64,000 bases of DNA. It comes from JAGNHN01 sp964590645. GTDB lineage: Bacteria; Bacteroidota; Bacteroidia; Bacteroidales; JAGNHN01. Within the stretch, counting starts at the first letter, position 1; each line of letters starts with the position of its first letter. The stretch is from NCBI GenBank assembly GCA_964590645.1, contig CAZPYJ010000020.1, positions 1 through 64,000 of the forward strand, in the 5' to 3' direction. Position numbers and translations under genes: made by a program. This document shows positions 9,107-17,507 of the stretch, in pieces. The notes beneath the pieces were generated by a model. The model ran no database searches. It saw only the letters and a program-made list of their open reading frames with translations, and was not told the origin of the DNA.

Positions 9107-10969
9107 TTACTGAACGATCATCTTTTTGGTCACCGACTGGGTTCCGGCGTGGACAGTGTAGAAGTACACTCCGCTGGTCAGTCTGCTGACATTGATATCA
9201 AAGCTGTGTGCGCCGGCACTCACTTTTCCTTTACTCAGGCTCATTACCTGCTGGCCCATCAGGTTGGTGATTTCCAGGCCGAGGCTGGCAGCTTGCTTCA
9301 GGTCGACCATAATGGTAGTATAATCTGAAGCCGGGTTGGGGAAGTTCTGTGCCACATTCTGGATAATCTGAGGCATTTCGTTGATGCCCACAAATTCATC
9401 CAGGGTAACCTTCATATAAATAATGGAGTTATCCGTAGGTGCATCTTCATCTCCGCGAATGTGCAGCCCCGGTTCTTCATCCGCCTGGTAGATCAGGTGC
9501 AATTCGTTGTCGACAATGGGAGCAACGCTGGGGAATACACACTCGTCGAAGTTGTGGATGATGCTGCGGGTAAGGTGGGCGAAATGGTCTTCCCAGGTAT
9601 CGCCTCCATCGAAGGAAGCCCTTCCAAAGAGGTGGCGGAAGTTCTGCAGGCCATTGTCTTTCCCTTCAGTCACAGAGCTATACACCAGATATACATTGTC
9701 TCCTTTGGTAGCCAACTGGGGCATTGAGCTGGGTGAGAGATAATACAGTCCGATGGATTCTGTACCGCCGAACAGCAGATCGATGGTATCGTTCTGATTA
9801 AGATCCTGCCACCAGCCGATCAGGCGACCATTGGCAAAGAGGGTATCCGGATCCATATCGGCAGTGGTGAGGGTGGGGTCCCCTTCTTTCCAGTAGCCGA
9901 TTCCGTCTACGAAGGGGAACCAGGAGGTTACCTCATCGCCAATGACGTCATTCAGCACGCGCATACAACCAAAGGCGACGTGAACATTGCCATTTTCATC
10001 GATGGTTACGGCACTGCCGCCATCCACCACATAAGGTGTATCGGTTACAAGGGTAGTGGCTTCATCAAATTTCGGATAAGGATGCTCGAAGATGACGGTT
10101 TTGGTCCAGGTATCACCATTGTCGGTAGATTTAAGCAGGAAGAGGTCATACCAGCTGTCACCCAATACAAAAGCCACAGTATTCCCACGGGAGGCGATGG
10201 CATAGCCGTCGCCGCTGAAACCGGTGTAGAGGCTGGAGTCCACTCCGGGAGGCTGGATGGCTTCCTTATCCCAGGTCAGGCCGCCGTCTTGTGAGCGGAA
10301 ATATAGCAGGGCGCCATTCATTCCGTTGTAAACGGTTCCGCCATTTCCGGTGGGTGCCGTCAGGGCAAACAGGTGCATAGTGTTGTGGTCTGTACCGGCA
10401 GTAGTCATACGTGGCCAGAGCAGGCGCCCGGCCGGGCCGCTGTACAAGGTTTCGGTCCAGGCTCCACTGCCTTTGGTGGCGCGTGTGCTGATCACCAGGC
10501 CTGAACCCGGTGACTGGTGGGAAAGCACGGCTTCTCCGCCAGTGCCCCAGGGGGCATAGCTGGGCCAACCATTGGCTACAGACTCGATGCGGGCGGTGGG
10601 ATAAGAACCCCAGGCAGTGCCATCGAAATAATTGTACCCGGTACCACGGTCCGACCAGGGGGAGTTCATCCCCATCGTCCAGGTTCCGCCCATCGTTCCG
10701 TCACTGTACCTCCAGAAACGATTCTGGACGGAACTGTTGGTCTGGAGGTCGTAGCGGGTTTCCCCGATGGTTTCTTCATTAATGGCATTCCCGGACTTCA
10801 CCGTATGGTTGGCCATTTTCATTGGTGCAGCTTCCGTATCCACGGTAGGTGCCTGCTTGGTGAGCATTACATCCTTCAGGGCTTTGGGCGTTACAGGACG
10901 GCTTTGTCCCTGAGCCATAAATGCGAAGCTCGTTAGAATGGCAAATGTCAAGAGTAAAGTTTTCCTCAT
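9107..10969 (-). CDS. T9SS-secreted protein with Asp-box (sialidase-like) repeats, copy 2
   Basis: A 620-aa paralogue of the gene at 7080-8939 with the same architecture: a signal peptide (MRKTLLLTFAILTSFAFMAQG), a conserved GETRYDLQTNSSVQNRFW block near residue 70, Asp boxes SQDGGLTWD and STDNGDTWT, and a third box (SFDGGDTWE) that is degenerate in copy 1. It ends in a T9SS type A sorting domain (NFPNPASDYTTIMV ... GVYFYTVHAGTQSVTKKMIVQ). The two copies have separate -7 elements and terminators, so they can be expressed independently. The repeated DECVFP and GDEDAPTDNSII segments mark the most conserved part of this pair. The role is probably extracellular; the enzyme or binding specificity cannot be read from the sequence. 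Confidence 0.85.
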   Translation of the reverse strand: MRKTLLLTFAILTSFAFMAQGQSRPVTPKALKDVMLTKQAPTVDTEAAPMKMANHTVKSGNAINEETIGETRYDLQTNSSVQNRFWRYSDGTMGGTWTMGMNSPWSDRGTGYNYFDGTAWGSYPTARIESVANGWPSYAPWGTGGEAVLSHQSPGSGLVISTRATKGSGAWTETLYSGPAGRLLWPRMTTAGTDHNTMHLFALTAPTGNGGTVYNGMNGALLYFRSQDGGLTWDKEAIQPPGVDSSLYTGFSGDGYAIASRGNTVAFVLGDSWYDLFLLKSTDNGDTWTKTVIFEHPYPKFDEATTLVTDTPYVVDGGSAVTIDENGNVHVAFGCMRVLNDVIGDEVTSWFPFVDGIGYWKEGDPTLTTADMDPDTLFANGRLIGWWQDLNQNDTIDLLFGGTESIGLYYLSPSSMPQLATKGDNVYLVYSSVTEGKDNGLQNFRHLFGRASFDGGDTWEDHFAHLTRSIIHNFDECVFPSVAPIVDNELHLIYQADEEPGLHIRGDEDAPTDNSIIYMKVTLDEFVGINEMPQIIQNVAQNFPNPASDYTTIMVDLKQAASLGLEITNLMGQQVMSLSKGKVSAGAHSFDINVSRLTSGVYFYTVHAGTQSVTKKMIVQ

Positions 10970-11029
10970 TGCTGATAAATTTGGGTTAACAAATAATTGA
11001 TTTTGGTTTCTCTTTAAGTATCAAGGTAG

Positions 11030-11037
11030 CAAATATA
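11030..11037 (-). promoter_or_regulatory. -7 element TATATTTG for copy 2
   Basis: Perfect TAnnTTTG on the minus strand, 61 bases upstream of the ATG at 10969. Confidence 0.55.
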
Positions 11038-11080
11038 CAGTTTTCCTGACAAATTCAGCCGTCTTAAAAAAACCTGTACG

Positions 11081-11101
11081 GTGCATTTTTTAAAAAAGCA
11101 C
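11081..11101 (-). terminator. A/T-rich hairpin after the GNAT-like gene
   Basis: GTGC and GCAC flank TTTTTT/AAAAAA to give a near-perfect inverted repeat with one unpaired A, 24 bases past the stop at 11125. It may be a weak terminator; there is no separate T tail beyond the stem. Confidence 0.35.
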
Positions 11102-11124
11102 TCTCATTATCATAATGATATCGA

Positions 11125-12321
11125 TTACCCTTCTTTGCCAAGGGTCTGTTCTTTGGTATTCACCGGGATGATGGTACTGCGTTTGAAGCCGGCATCTTCT
11201 CTGAAAAGTTTCCTGTAGGTATAGTGGCGCATATAAAAATCGGCTCCCACGGATTCGTGGAGGCTGCGCATCTTTGGATTAAAATCGCCTACCCAGCTCA
11301 GCTCGATATCGATGTATTGTGGATTGCGCTTCATCACTTTATCCAGCTCCCAAAAGATTCCGGATTCCACGCCATACTTCTGGTATTTGGGCACAACTCC
11401 CATAATGGTGATTCTGCCACGGGTAAAAATGCCTTTATTCTTGTAATACAGAAAGCGAAGCGTATCCAGGAAGTGCATTTTCCCGCTCAGCCGGGCAAAG
11501 AGCTGGTTGGCATCGGGGAACATCACCAGAAAGGCAATGGGCTCTCCTTCGTGATAGACGAACCAGATAAACTCCTCCACAATGAGATGGCGTGAGGTTT
11601 TTACGGTCCGGTGCAAATCCTCCTCTTTGATGGGTGTGAAGTTTTCGTGAAAGGCCCAGGCTGCATCATAGATGGTTTTCAGGTCCCGGATGTATTTGTC
11701 TTTCTGATCCAGCCTGAAATGCTCCCAGTGATAACCCGGCTTGTTCCTGATCCATTCTGCAATCTTCCAGAAACGTTCGGGGAATGGCTTTCTCAGGTTC
11801 AGGATATTGGTCACCTGCTCATAGTAGAGCTGAAACCCATACGCTTCAAATAAGTCCTTGTAATAGGGGTGATGATATTGCATCCCGAAGCTGGGGCGAT
11901 GATAACCTTCTACGAGCAGGCCCCAGAAATTATCGTTTTCCCCGAAATTAATAGGGCCATCCATTGCTTCCATCTTTCTTTCTTCCAGCCACTTCCGGCA
12001 GGCATCAAAAAGCATAAAAGCGGCTTCTCTGTCGTGAATGCATTCAAAAAAGCCCATTCCTCCCGTAGGCTGGTCATAGCTCCAGGCTTTCTTTTCATTG
12101 ATGAAAGCCGCTACCCGACCGATGCTTTTTCCCTTACCGTCTTTCAAAACCCAACGGATGGCCTCTCCGTGGTCAAAAAAGCTGTTCTCTCCCGGAGTAA
12201 AAATGCTTTCGATGAGGGGATCAGGGGTGCATATCCAGTTTTTATCTTCGCGGTACATATCGCGCGCCACCTGGTGAAAAGCCTTGCTGCCGGCCTTGTC
12301 CGTAACCTGAATCAGTTCCAT
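11125..12321 (-). CDS. GNAT-like acyltransferase family protein, conserved in Bacteroidota
   Basis: A 398-aa soluble protein without signal peptide or membrane segments. The N-terminus (FHQVARDMYREDKNWICTPD) and a C-terminal half with ...GRITIMGVVPKYQKYGVESGIFWELDK... resemble the large N-acetyltransferase-like proteins often annotated only as hypothetical or GNAT in this phylum. The GVVPKYQKYGVES segment sits where the acetyl-CoA-binding turn would be expected, but the classical Q/R-x-x-G-x-G/A signature is not intact, so an acyl-CoA role is an inference. It is transcribed divergently from the lptF-like gene with its own -7 element. Substrate unknown. The ATG at 12321 follows the promoter by 46 bases. 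Confidence 0.6.
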   Translation of the reverse strand: MELIQVTDKAGSKAFHQVARDMYREDKNWICTPDPLIESIFTPGENSFFDHGEAIRWVLKDGKGKSIGRVAAFINEKKAWSYDQPTGGMGFFECIHDREAAFMLFDACRKWLEERKMEAMDGPINFGENDNFWGLLVEGYHRPSFGMQYHHPYYKDLFEAYGFQLYYEQVTNILNLRKPFPERFWKIAEWIRNKPGYHWEHFRLDQKDKYIRDLKTIYDAAWAFHENFTPIKEEDLHRTVKTSRHLIVEEFIWFVYHEGEPIAFLVMFPDANQLFARLSGKMHFLDTLRFLYYKNKGIFTRGRITIMGVVPKYQKYGVESGIFWELDKVMKRNPQYIDIELSWVGDFNPKMRSLHESVGADFYMRHYTYRKLFREDAGFKRSTIIPVNTKEQTLGKEG

Positions 12322-12366
12322 TCTGCTTGATTTGTGGCTGATGTTGCCATTGTATCCTTATGCCTG

Positions 12367-12374
12367 CAAAGATA
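12367..12374 (-). promoter_or_regulatory. -7 element TATCTTTG (GNAT-like gene)
   Basis: Perfect TAnnTTTG on the minus strand, 45 bases upstream of the ATG at 12321. It forms a divergent pair with the identical element at 12427-12434. Confidence 0.6.
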
Positions 12375-12426
12375 AGCGGGCTTTCTGAACCGGCAGTCAA
12401 GCCTGACTGCGCAAACCGATAATCCC

Positions 12427-12434
12427 TATCTTTG
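12427..12434 (+). promoter_or_regulatory. -7 element TATCTTTG (lptF operon)
   Basis: Perfect TAnnTTTG on the plus strand, 23 bases before the TTG start at 12458. This leaves a short leader and supports that start. Confidence 0.6.
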
Positions 12435-12457
12435 CCTCAAAGCGCAATATTAGCAAT

Positions 12458-13912
12458 TTGAAGCTGAAAAAGATCCATTTTCTTGTAATAAAGTCTTACG
12501 TCGGTCCGCTGATCCTGACTTTCTTTATCGCCATCTTCATCCTGCTGATGCAGTTCCTCTGGAAGTATGTGGATGATCTGGTGGGAAAGGGTCTGGAGTG
12601 GTACATCATCGGAGAGCTGCTTTTCTACGCCAGTGCCACCTTTGTACCCCTGGCCCTCCCTCTGGCCATCCTGCTTTCATCCATAATGACTTTCGGAAAC
12701 CTGGGAGAGCATTATGAGCTGGTGGCAATGAAATCTTCTGGCCTGTCGCTGAAAAAGATAATGGCTCCCCTTGTAGTCCTCTCCGTTCTGATCAGCATCT
12801 CCGCCTTTTATTTTTCGAACAACATCCTGCCCCGGGCCAACCTGAAGTTTCACTCCATTTTATATGATGTCCGCAAACATCGCCTCGCCTTCAATATTGA
12901 ACCCGGTGTATTTTACAAAGGCATAGATGGATTTGTGATCCGTGCTTCGGCCAAGGATGAAGACGGCAATACCCTGCGGGATATGATGATTTACGACCAC
13001 CGGGGACGAACTGGCAATACTACTGTGACCCTGGCTGAAACCGGAAGGATGGAAATCAGTCCCGATCAGCGCTCGGTGGTTTTTACCCTTTTCAACGGGA
13101 ACAATTACAATGAAGAAACAGAAGGCCGTAAAAAGCTGGAAACCCGGCCTTTTCAGCGCAGTGCTTTTCGCAAGCAGGTGAGGCGTTTCGACCTGAGCGG
13201 ATTTGAGTTGAACCGGACTGACGAAAGCCTTTTCAGGAACAACTATCATATGTTCAATACTACTCAGCTGCGCTATGCGCGAGACTCTTTGCAGGAGGAG
13301 CTGATGGAGCGCAAAACGGATGTGCGCCGCACCCTGATCACGAACTTTAATCATCTGATGCTCACCGACACCCTTCCTCAGGATAGCCTTGTGCCGGTAT
13401 CCAATGAGTCCTACGAAACCCTGCTTGGATCTCTGGATGCACCGGCCTTGCAGCGGGTGTTCGAATCGGCCCTGAGCAGCGCACGGAATATCAGGGAAAG
13501 GATCAATTCCATTTCGATGGATCACGAATACAAGGCTCGCCGGATCCGCAAGCACGAAGTAGAGTTGCACCGGAAGTTTACCCTCTCCTTCGCCTGCCTG
13601 ATTCTTTTCTTCATTGGTGCTCCGCTGGGTGCCATCATCAGGAAGGGCGGACTGGGAATGCCCCTGGTGATGTCGGTGCTGATGTTTGTGGTATATCATA
13701 TCAGTTCGATGATGGGAGAAAAATTTACCAAGGAGTTGGTCATTCCGTCCTGGCAGGGAATGTGGCTGGCTTCGGCGATTTTCCTTCCCCTGGGTGTTTT
13801 TCTGACAATCAAAGCCACCACAGATGCCCCTCTCCTGGATGCCGATGGCTACCGCAAGCGATGGGAACGCCTCACAGCCTGGTTTACACGAAAGAAAAGG
13901 AGTGCGGAATGA
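12458..13912 (+). CDS. lptF: LptF/LptG (YjgP/YjgQ) family LPS-transport permease
   Basis: A 484-aa inner-membrane protein. The N-terminal membrane block (SYVGPLILTFFIAIFILLMQFLWKYVDDL, then a segment around FVPLALPLAILLSSIMTFGNLGEHYELVAMKSSG) and the C-terminal three-helix block (FTLSFACLILFFIGAPLGAIIRKGG ... HISSMMGEKF) are diagnostic of the family. A periplasmic beta-jellyroll-like region lies between them (about 130-370). In the Lpt machine the F and G subunits pair with the LptB ATPase to pull lipopolysaccharide from the inner membrane. The start is TTG: the next ATG would remove the first membrane helix, and family members begin with this KxxKSYxGP-type segment. The stop overlaps the start of the next gene (ATGA), so translation of permease and glycosyltransferase is probably coupled. 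F versus G cannot be decided here. Confidence 0.85.
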   Translation: MKLKKIHFLVIKSYVGPLILTFFIAIFILLMQFLWKYVDDLVGKGLEWYIIGELLFYASATFVPLALPLAILLSSIMTFGNLGEHYELVAMKSSGLSLKKIMAPLVVLSVLISISAFYFSNNILPRANLKFHSILYDVRKHRLAFNIEPGVFYKGIDGFVIRASAKDEDGNTLRDMMIYDHRGRTGNTTVTLAETGRMEISPDQRSVVFTLFNGNNYNEETEGRKKLETRPFQRSAFRKQVRRFDLSGFELNRTDESLFRNNYHMFNTTQLRYARDSLQEELMERKTDVRRTLITNFNHLMLTDTLPQDSLVPVSNESYETLLGSLDAPALQRVFESALSSARNIRERINSISMDHEYKARRIRKHEVELHRKFTLSFACLILFFIGAPLGAIIRKGGLGMPLVMSVLMFVVYHISSMMGEKFTKELVIPSWQGMWLASAIFLPLGVFLTIKATTDAPLLDADGYRKRWERLTAWFTRKKRSAE

Positions 13913-15111
13913 AGGTATTGATGCTGTGCAATAAATCGCCCTATCCGGCTGTGGAAGGAGGCCCCCTTGCGATGGATGCAATGATCCGTGGCTTGCTGGA
14001 GGCCGGATGCACGGTCGAAGTGCTGGCGGCAGAAAGCCCCAAATACCCTGCTGCAAACCCTCCGGAGGCCTTGAGACAACACGCCGGCTTTGGATTCCAA
14101 ACTGCAAGAGTAGATCTCCGACTGCGCCCCCTCCCGGCCTTATGGAATTTGCTGCGCCGCCGCTCCTACCACTCTGCCCGCTTCTCCTCCCCCGATTTTG
14201 CCAATGCGCTGAAGCAACTGCTGTCCAGGCAGTCGTTCGATATCATTCAGTTCGAGACACCTTTTCTGGGACATTACCTCCCATTTATTCGAAAGCACTC
14301 CAAAGCGAAACTCGTCCTCCGCGCCCACAACATTGAGCAAAGGATATGGCAGCGCCTGGCCCAAAGGGAGGCAAACGCAGTAAAAAGGATGTACCTGAAA
14401 GACCTCAGCCGTTTGCTGTCCCGCTTTGAAAAGCAAATAGCTCTCTCCTGCGACGGGGTGGCGACCATCACAGCACAGGATGCGAGATGGTTTGAAAGCA
14501 TTGGGGTGAAGCAGGTGAAAAGTTTTCCGTTCGGGATCAGTTTTCCGGATGAAGCGCTTCCTCCCCCGGATTTGAACAATGAGTTTTTCCATCTGGGTTC
14601 AATGGACTGGCTGCCTAACCAGGAAGGGATACAATGGTTCCTGAAGGAAGTCTGGCCACTGGCTATGGCCCAAAAGCCTGACATCCGGCTTTTCCTGGCA
14701 GGCCGTAATATGCCTGAGGAAATGCTCCGGCTTGAGATTCCCGGCGTGGAGATTCAGGGTGAGGTGGAAGAGGCCCGGCAGTTTATGCAACGCCACGGCA
14801 TTCTGGTGGTACCCCTGCGCTCGGGCAGCGGAATGCGGATCAAGATCATTGAAGGAATGATGCAGGGAAGGGCAATTGTCAGTACACGCATCGGGGCAGA
14901 AGGGATAGATGCCCTCGATGAAACCCATTTGCTGCTGGGGGATACCCCTGCTGAATTTGCCGCCCGGATGCTTCAGCTATCGAATGATACGGAGAAACGA
15001 AACCAGCTGGGGCGGCAGGCCCGGATCTTCGTGCGCGAGCATTTTGATCGTGGTGAGATCGGCTTGAGAATGCGCACATTTTATTCAGCACTTTGCGGCG
15101 CAAAAGAATGA
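13909..15111 (+). CDS. GT4-family glycosyltransferase
   Basis: I start at the ATG at 13909 (MKVLMLCNKSPYPAVEGGPL, 400 aa), which overlaps the permease stop by four bases. The open frame reaches back to 13762, but that part only shadows the permease. The N-terminal Rossmann domain has the GG(P)xxxxD donor-fold loop of GT-B enzymes. The C-terminal domain carries HLGSMDWLPNQEGIQWFL and the nucleotide-sugar site SGSGMRIKIIEGMMQGRAIV with the glutamate typical of the GT4 E-x7-E region. It probably adds a sugar to a lipid-linked glycan or LPS precursor at the inner face of the membrane. Donor and acceptor are unknown. The coupling to an Lpt permease supports an envelope role. Confidence 0.8.
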   Translation: MKVLMLCNKSPYPAVEGGPLAMDAMIRGLLEAGCTVEVLAAESPKYPAANPPEALRQHAGFGFQTARVDLRLRPLPALWNLLRRRSYHSARFSSPDFANALKQLLSRQSFDIIQFETPFLGHYLPFIRKHSKAKLVLRAHNIEQRIWQRLAQREANAVKRMYLKDLSRLLSRFEKQIALSCDGVATITAQDARWFESIGVKQVKSFPFGISFPDEALPPPDLNNEFFHLGSMDWLPNQEGIQWFLKEVWPLAMAQKPDIRLFLAGRNMPEEMLRLEIPGVEIQGEVEEARQFMQRHGILVVPLRSGSGMRIKIIEGMMQGRAIVSTRIGAEGIDALDETHLLLGDTPAEFAARMLQLSNDTEKRNQLGRQARIFVREHFDRGEIGLRMRTFYSALCGAKE

Positions 15112-15114
15112 GGA

Positions 15115-16293
15115 ATGGATAAGCAGGATAAGAAACGATTGCTGGTGATCCTTCCCAGGGTGCCCTGGCCGCTGGAGAAAGGAGATAAGTTGCGCGCCTA
15201 TCATCAGTTGCGCATCCTCAGCCGGTATTTTGAACTCCATCTCTTTGCCCTGAATGAGGGGCCCGTGCATCCGGAAGCCTTCCGGCAACTCTCACCCCTT
15301 TTCAAAAGCCTGCACTTCTTCCCACTCACTTTGGCCTCACGTATTCTGAATGTGGGCTTAGCCTGGCTCAGGGGATGGCCCTTGCAGGTGGGATATTTCT
15401 ATAATTATTATGCACACCAAAAACTAAAGCAGATTACTGCCCTGCAACAAGCTGAATATATCTACGCCCAGCTTGCACGTACAGCGCCCTACGCAGTGGG
15501 CATAGATGCTTTCCGTACCCTGGATCTGCAGGACGCCTTTGCAGCCGGCATCCAGCGAAGGACTACAAAAGCCGCCTGGTACCTGCGGCCTTTTTTGAGG
15601 ATGGAATTCCGGAGGATGCAAAGCTATGAGGCGAAGCTTCTTGAACGCTTCGATCAGCTCACCATCATCAGCGAGGCCGACCGGAACCTGATCGATTCTC
15701 CAGACAAAGAAAGGATAGGGATCGTGCCAAATGGCGTGGATACAGCCTTTTTTCAGCCCCTGAAGAAAGCCCACACCACTGAAATTGTATTTACAGGGAA
15801 TATGGCCTATCCGCCCAATATCGATGCCGCCCGCTTTCTGGTTCAGGAGATTATGCCCTTCGTATGGGCGGAGAAGCCGGAAACCCGGGTCGTCATTGCC
15901 GGGGCATTCCCCCACGCCGAAGTACGTGCCCTGGCGGGTTCCCGGGTGAAAGTGACCGGTTGGGTGGACGATATCCGCGAGGCCTATGCCTCGGCCCGCC
16001 TTTTTATTGCACCGATGCGCATTGGTACCGGGATGCAGAATAAGCTACTGGAAGCAATGGCGATGGAGATTCCCTGCATCACCACGCCTTTGGCCAACCA
16101 GCCCATTGGAACTGCTCCGGGAAAGGAAGTCAGGGTGGCGGAAACACCCGGGGACCTGGCAACGCACATCCTGGAACTCCTGGATGATCCGGAAAGCGCC
16201 AGGGCAATGGCCGAAGCAGCCGCTGCCTTCGTGCGGGAAAAATACAGTTGGGAAGGAGCCACGGCGCATCTTGTGTCTTTGTTTCCAGGGTAA
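15115..16293 (+). CDS. GT4-family glycosyltransferase (Stp1/TIGR03087-like)
   Basis: A 392-aa protein starting three bases after the previous stop. The N-terminus KRLLVILPRVPWPLEKGDKLRAYHQL resembles the sugar transferases found with exopolysaccharide systems. The C-terminal half has TGNMAYPPNIDAARFLV and GTGMQNKLLEAMAMEIPCI, the family's nucleotide-sugar-binding motif. It shares fold and motif layout with the gene just upstream but is too diverged to be a recent duplicate. Third gene of the lptF-GT-GT operon. Likely cytoplasmic, acting on a membrane-linked glycan; specificity unknown. Confidence 0.8.
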   Translation: MDKQDKKRLLVILPRVPWPLEKGDKLRAYHQLRILSRYFELHLFALNEGPVHPEAFRQLSPLFKSLHFFPLTLASRILNVGLAWLRGWPLQVGYFYNYYAHQKLKQITALQQAEYIYAQLARTAPYAVGIDAFRTLDLQDAFAAGIQRRTTKAAWYLRPFLRMEFRRMQSYEAKLLERFDQLTIISEADRNLIDSPDKERIGIVPNGVDTAFFQPLKKAHTTEIVFTGNMAYPPNIDAARFLVQEIMPFVWAEKPETRVVIAGAFPHAEVRALAGSRVKVTGWVDDIREAYASARLFIAPMRIGTGMQNKLLEAMAMEIPCITTPLANQPIGTAPGKEVRVAETPGDLATHILELLDDPESARAMAEAAAAFVREKYSWEGATAHLVSLFPG

Positions 16294-16301
16294 GCATAAG
16301 C

Positions 16302-16336
16302 CTTGCTTTTCCCCTCCCTTCTCTTAAGAAAGCAAG
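16302..16336 (+). terminator. Possible terminator after the lptF-GT operon
   Basis: CTTGCTTT and AAAGCAAG form an eight-base stem with a 19-base loop, nine bases after the stop at 16293, followed by a weak T-rich stretch. Confidence 0.35.
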
Positions 16337-16454
16337 ATTGTTTGATTGAAGATTATTAATGCAGTCAGATTGAAAAGGGCCAAAAAGGGATAGGATAACT
16401 TGAATAGGCATCAGATGTCGATCCATCTCATTAAGCCCCCAAAAAAACAAAACA

Positions 16455-17486
16455 ATGAGAAGAATTGAGATTTTGTTAGTGATTGTTGGAATAACATTCT
16501 ACGCATACCAAAAGTCTTAAGACAGCAAGCTATCTATAGAAAATCCGCCAAGAACGTTAAAATCATTAGAGCTACCTTGGAGTTACTCTGAAATTGAAAC
16601 ATATATGTTTGACACAACATTACTTAAAGAAACTTTTGTCAACTTTTTTAATGATTTAACTGACTACGAAGAAGATGAATGAGTTGAATTGGATGATTAC
16701 AGCATATTCGAAACCGTAATCTTTGCTGAGGCAGTTGTAAATCATAGAGGTGCTAATCGCTTTTATGATTACATTACAGATACCATCGACACATTTCAAC
16801 TTGAACTTCAAACAGTAATAATAGTTAATGATACCCCCTTCTACAACGGGAATGACATAGCTGATGAAATATTTAGTCTTGAAAGTTCTCTTGAGACGTT
16901 GCTTGGAGAGCATAGTGCAACTATGATTGACTTTGAAATAGTTGATGTAGAAGAAACATTTATTACGCTCCGGGCTATTGTGCATTGGTCGGCGAATACG
17001 ATAAGCATAATTGGTGGCTCCTTCGGAAATCCTACACCTTTCCCATCCAATTATTGCACAAAGTCTATCAATCCTGGGCCTTGCAATGGGAATTTTACTC
17101 CTCCACCATACGGAGCACCTGAGGAAATTGAACGAAGGCTAAATCCTTGCCATTTGCAAACTGGCCCACCTTCTAATTGGTGCTCAGTAAATGCAAGTGT
17201 GTTTGGCCTCTCATACAATGGTTATTCCTACACTAATCCTAGTTATTCATACTATCTATGGGGTGGAGACTCACCCAATATTTCGATGCATACACCAACA
17301 CTGAACATATGGTTGGATAAAGGTAAAGATTTGTGGAATGACTACGGATACCATAGAGCTGGACAATTCAATAATGTATATACATATTATATGAATTATA
17401 TAGGTTTCACTCACCCGTGGGCTTCACCAACAAACGGCTGGTTGTGTGAAATGCATTACGGATATTTTGTAACTTGTTTTAATTAA
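16455..17486 (+). pseudogene. Exported protein gene interrupted by two in-frame stops
   Basis: One continuous frame runs from the ATG at 16455 to the stop at 17486 and is broken only by TAA at 16518-16520 and TGA at 16680-16682. Before the first stop the frame encodes a signal-like MRRIEILLVIVGITFYAYQKS. After it comes DSKLSIENPPRTLKSLELPW..., and after the second VELDDYSIFETVIFAEAV..., running smoothly for 268 more codons into a Cys/Gly/Tyr/Asn-rich C-terminus (NPGPCNGNFTPPPYG, LSYNGYSYTNPSYSYYLWGG). The last part alone could start at an ATG at 16689 but would lack an export signal. I recognise no family. The gene is AT-rich compared with flanking operons and lies 21 bases before the T9SS gene at 17508. 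It is most likely decayed; sequencing error at two sites is the alternative. Confidence 0.6.
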
Positions 17487-17507
17487 TACTGCCGAACAAT
17501 ATAAAGG

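Noticed and set aside
7080..10969. Calling the Asp-box paralogues sialidases
   Set aside because: Asp boxes are shared by many propellers, and I cannot identify the catalytic arginine triad, Tyr/Glu pair or RIP motif.
12860..14107. Minus-strand open frame of 415 codons across lptF and the first glycosyltransferase
   Set aside because: It crosses two real genes and their overlap. The translation is rich in His/Arg/Gln/Pro with no domain.
16455..17486. Programmed stop-codon readthrough or selenocysteine/pyrrolysine recoding
   Set aside because: Two different stops (TAA and TGA) are involved, no SECIS-like hairpin is apparent, and the region is AT-rich and decaying; pseudogenisation is simpler.
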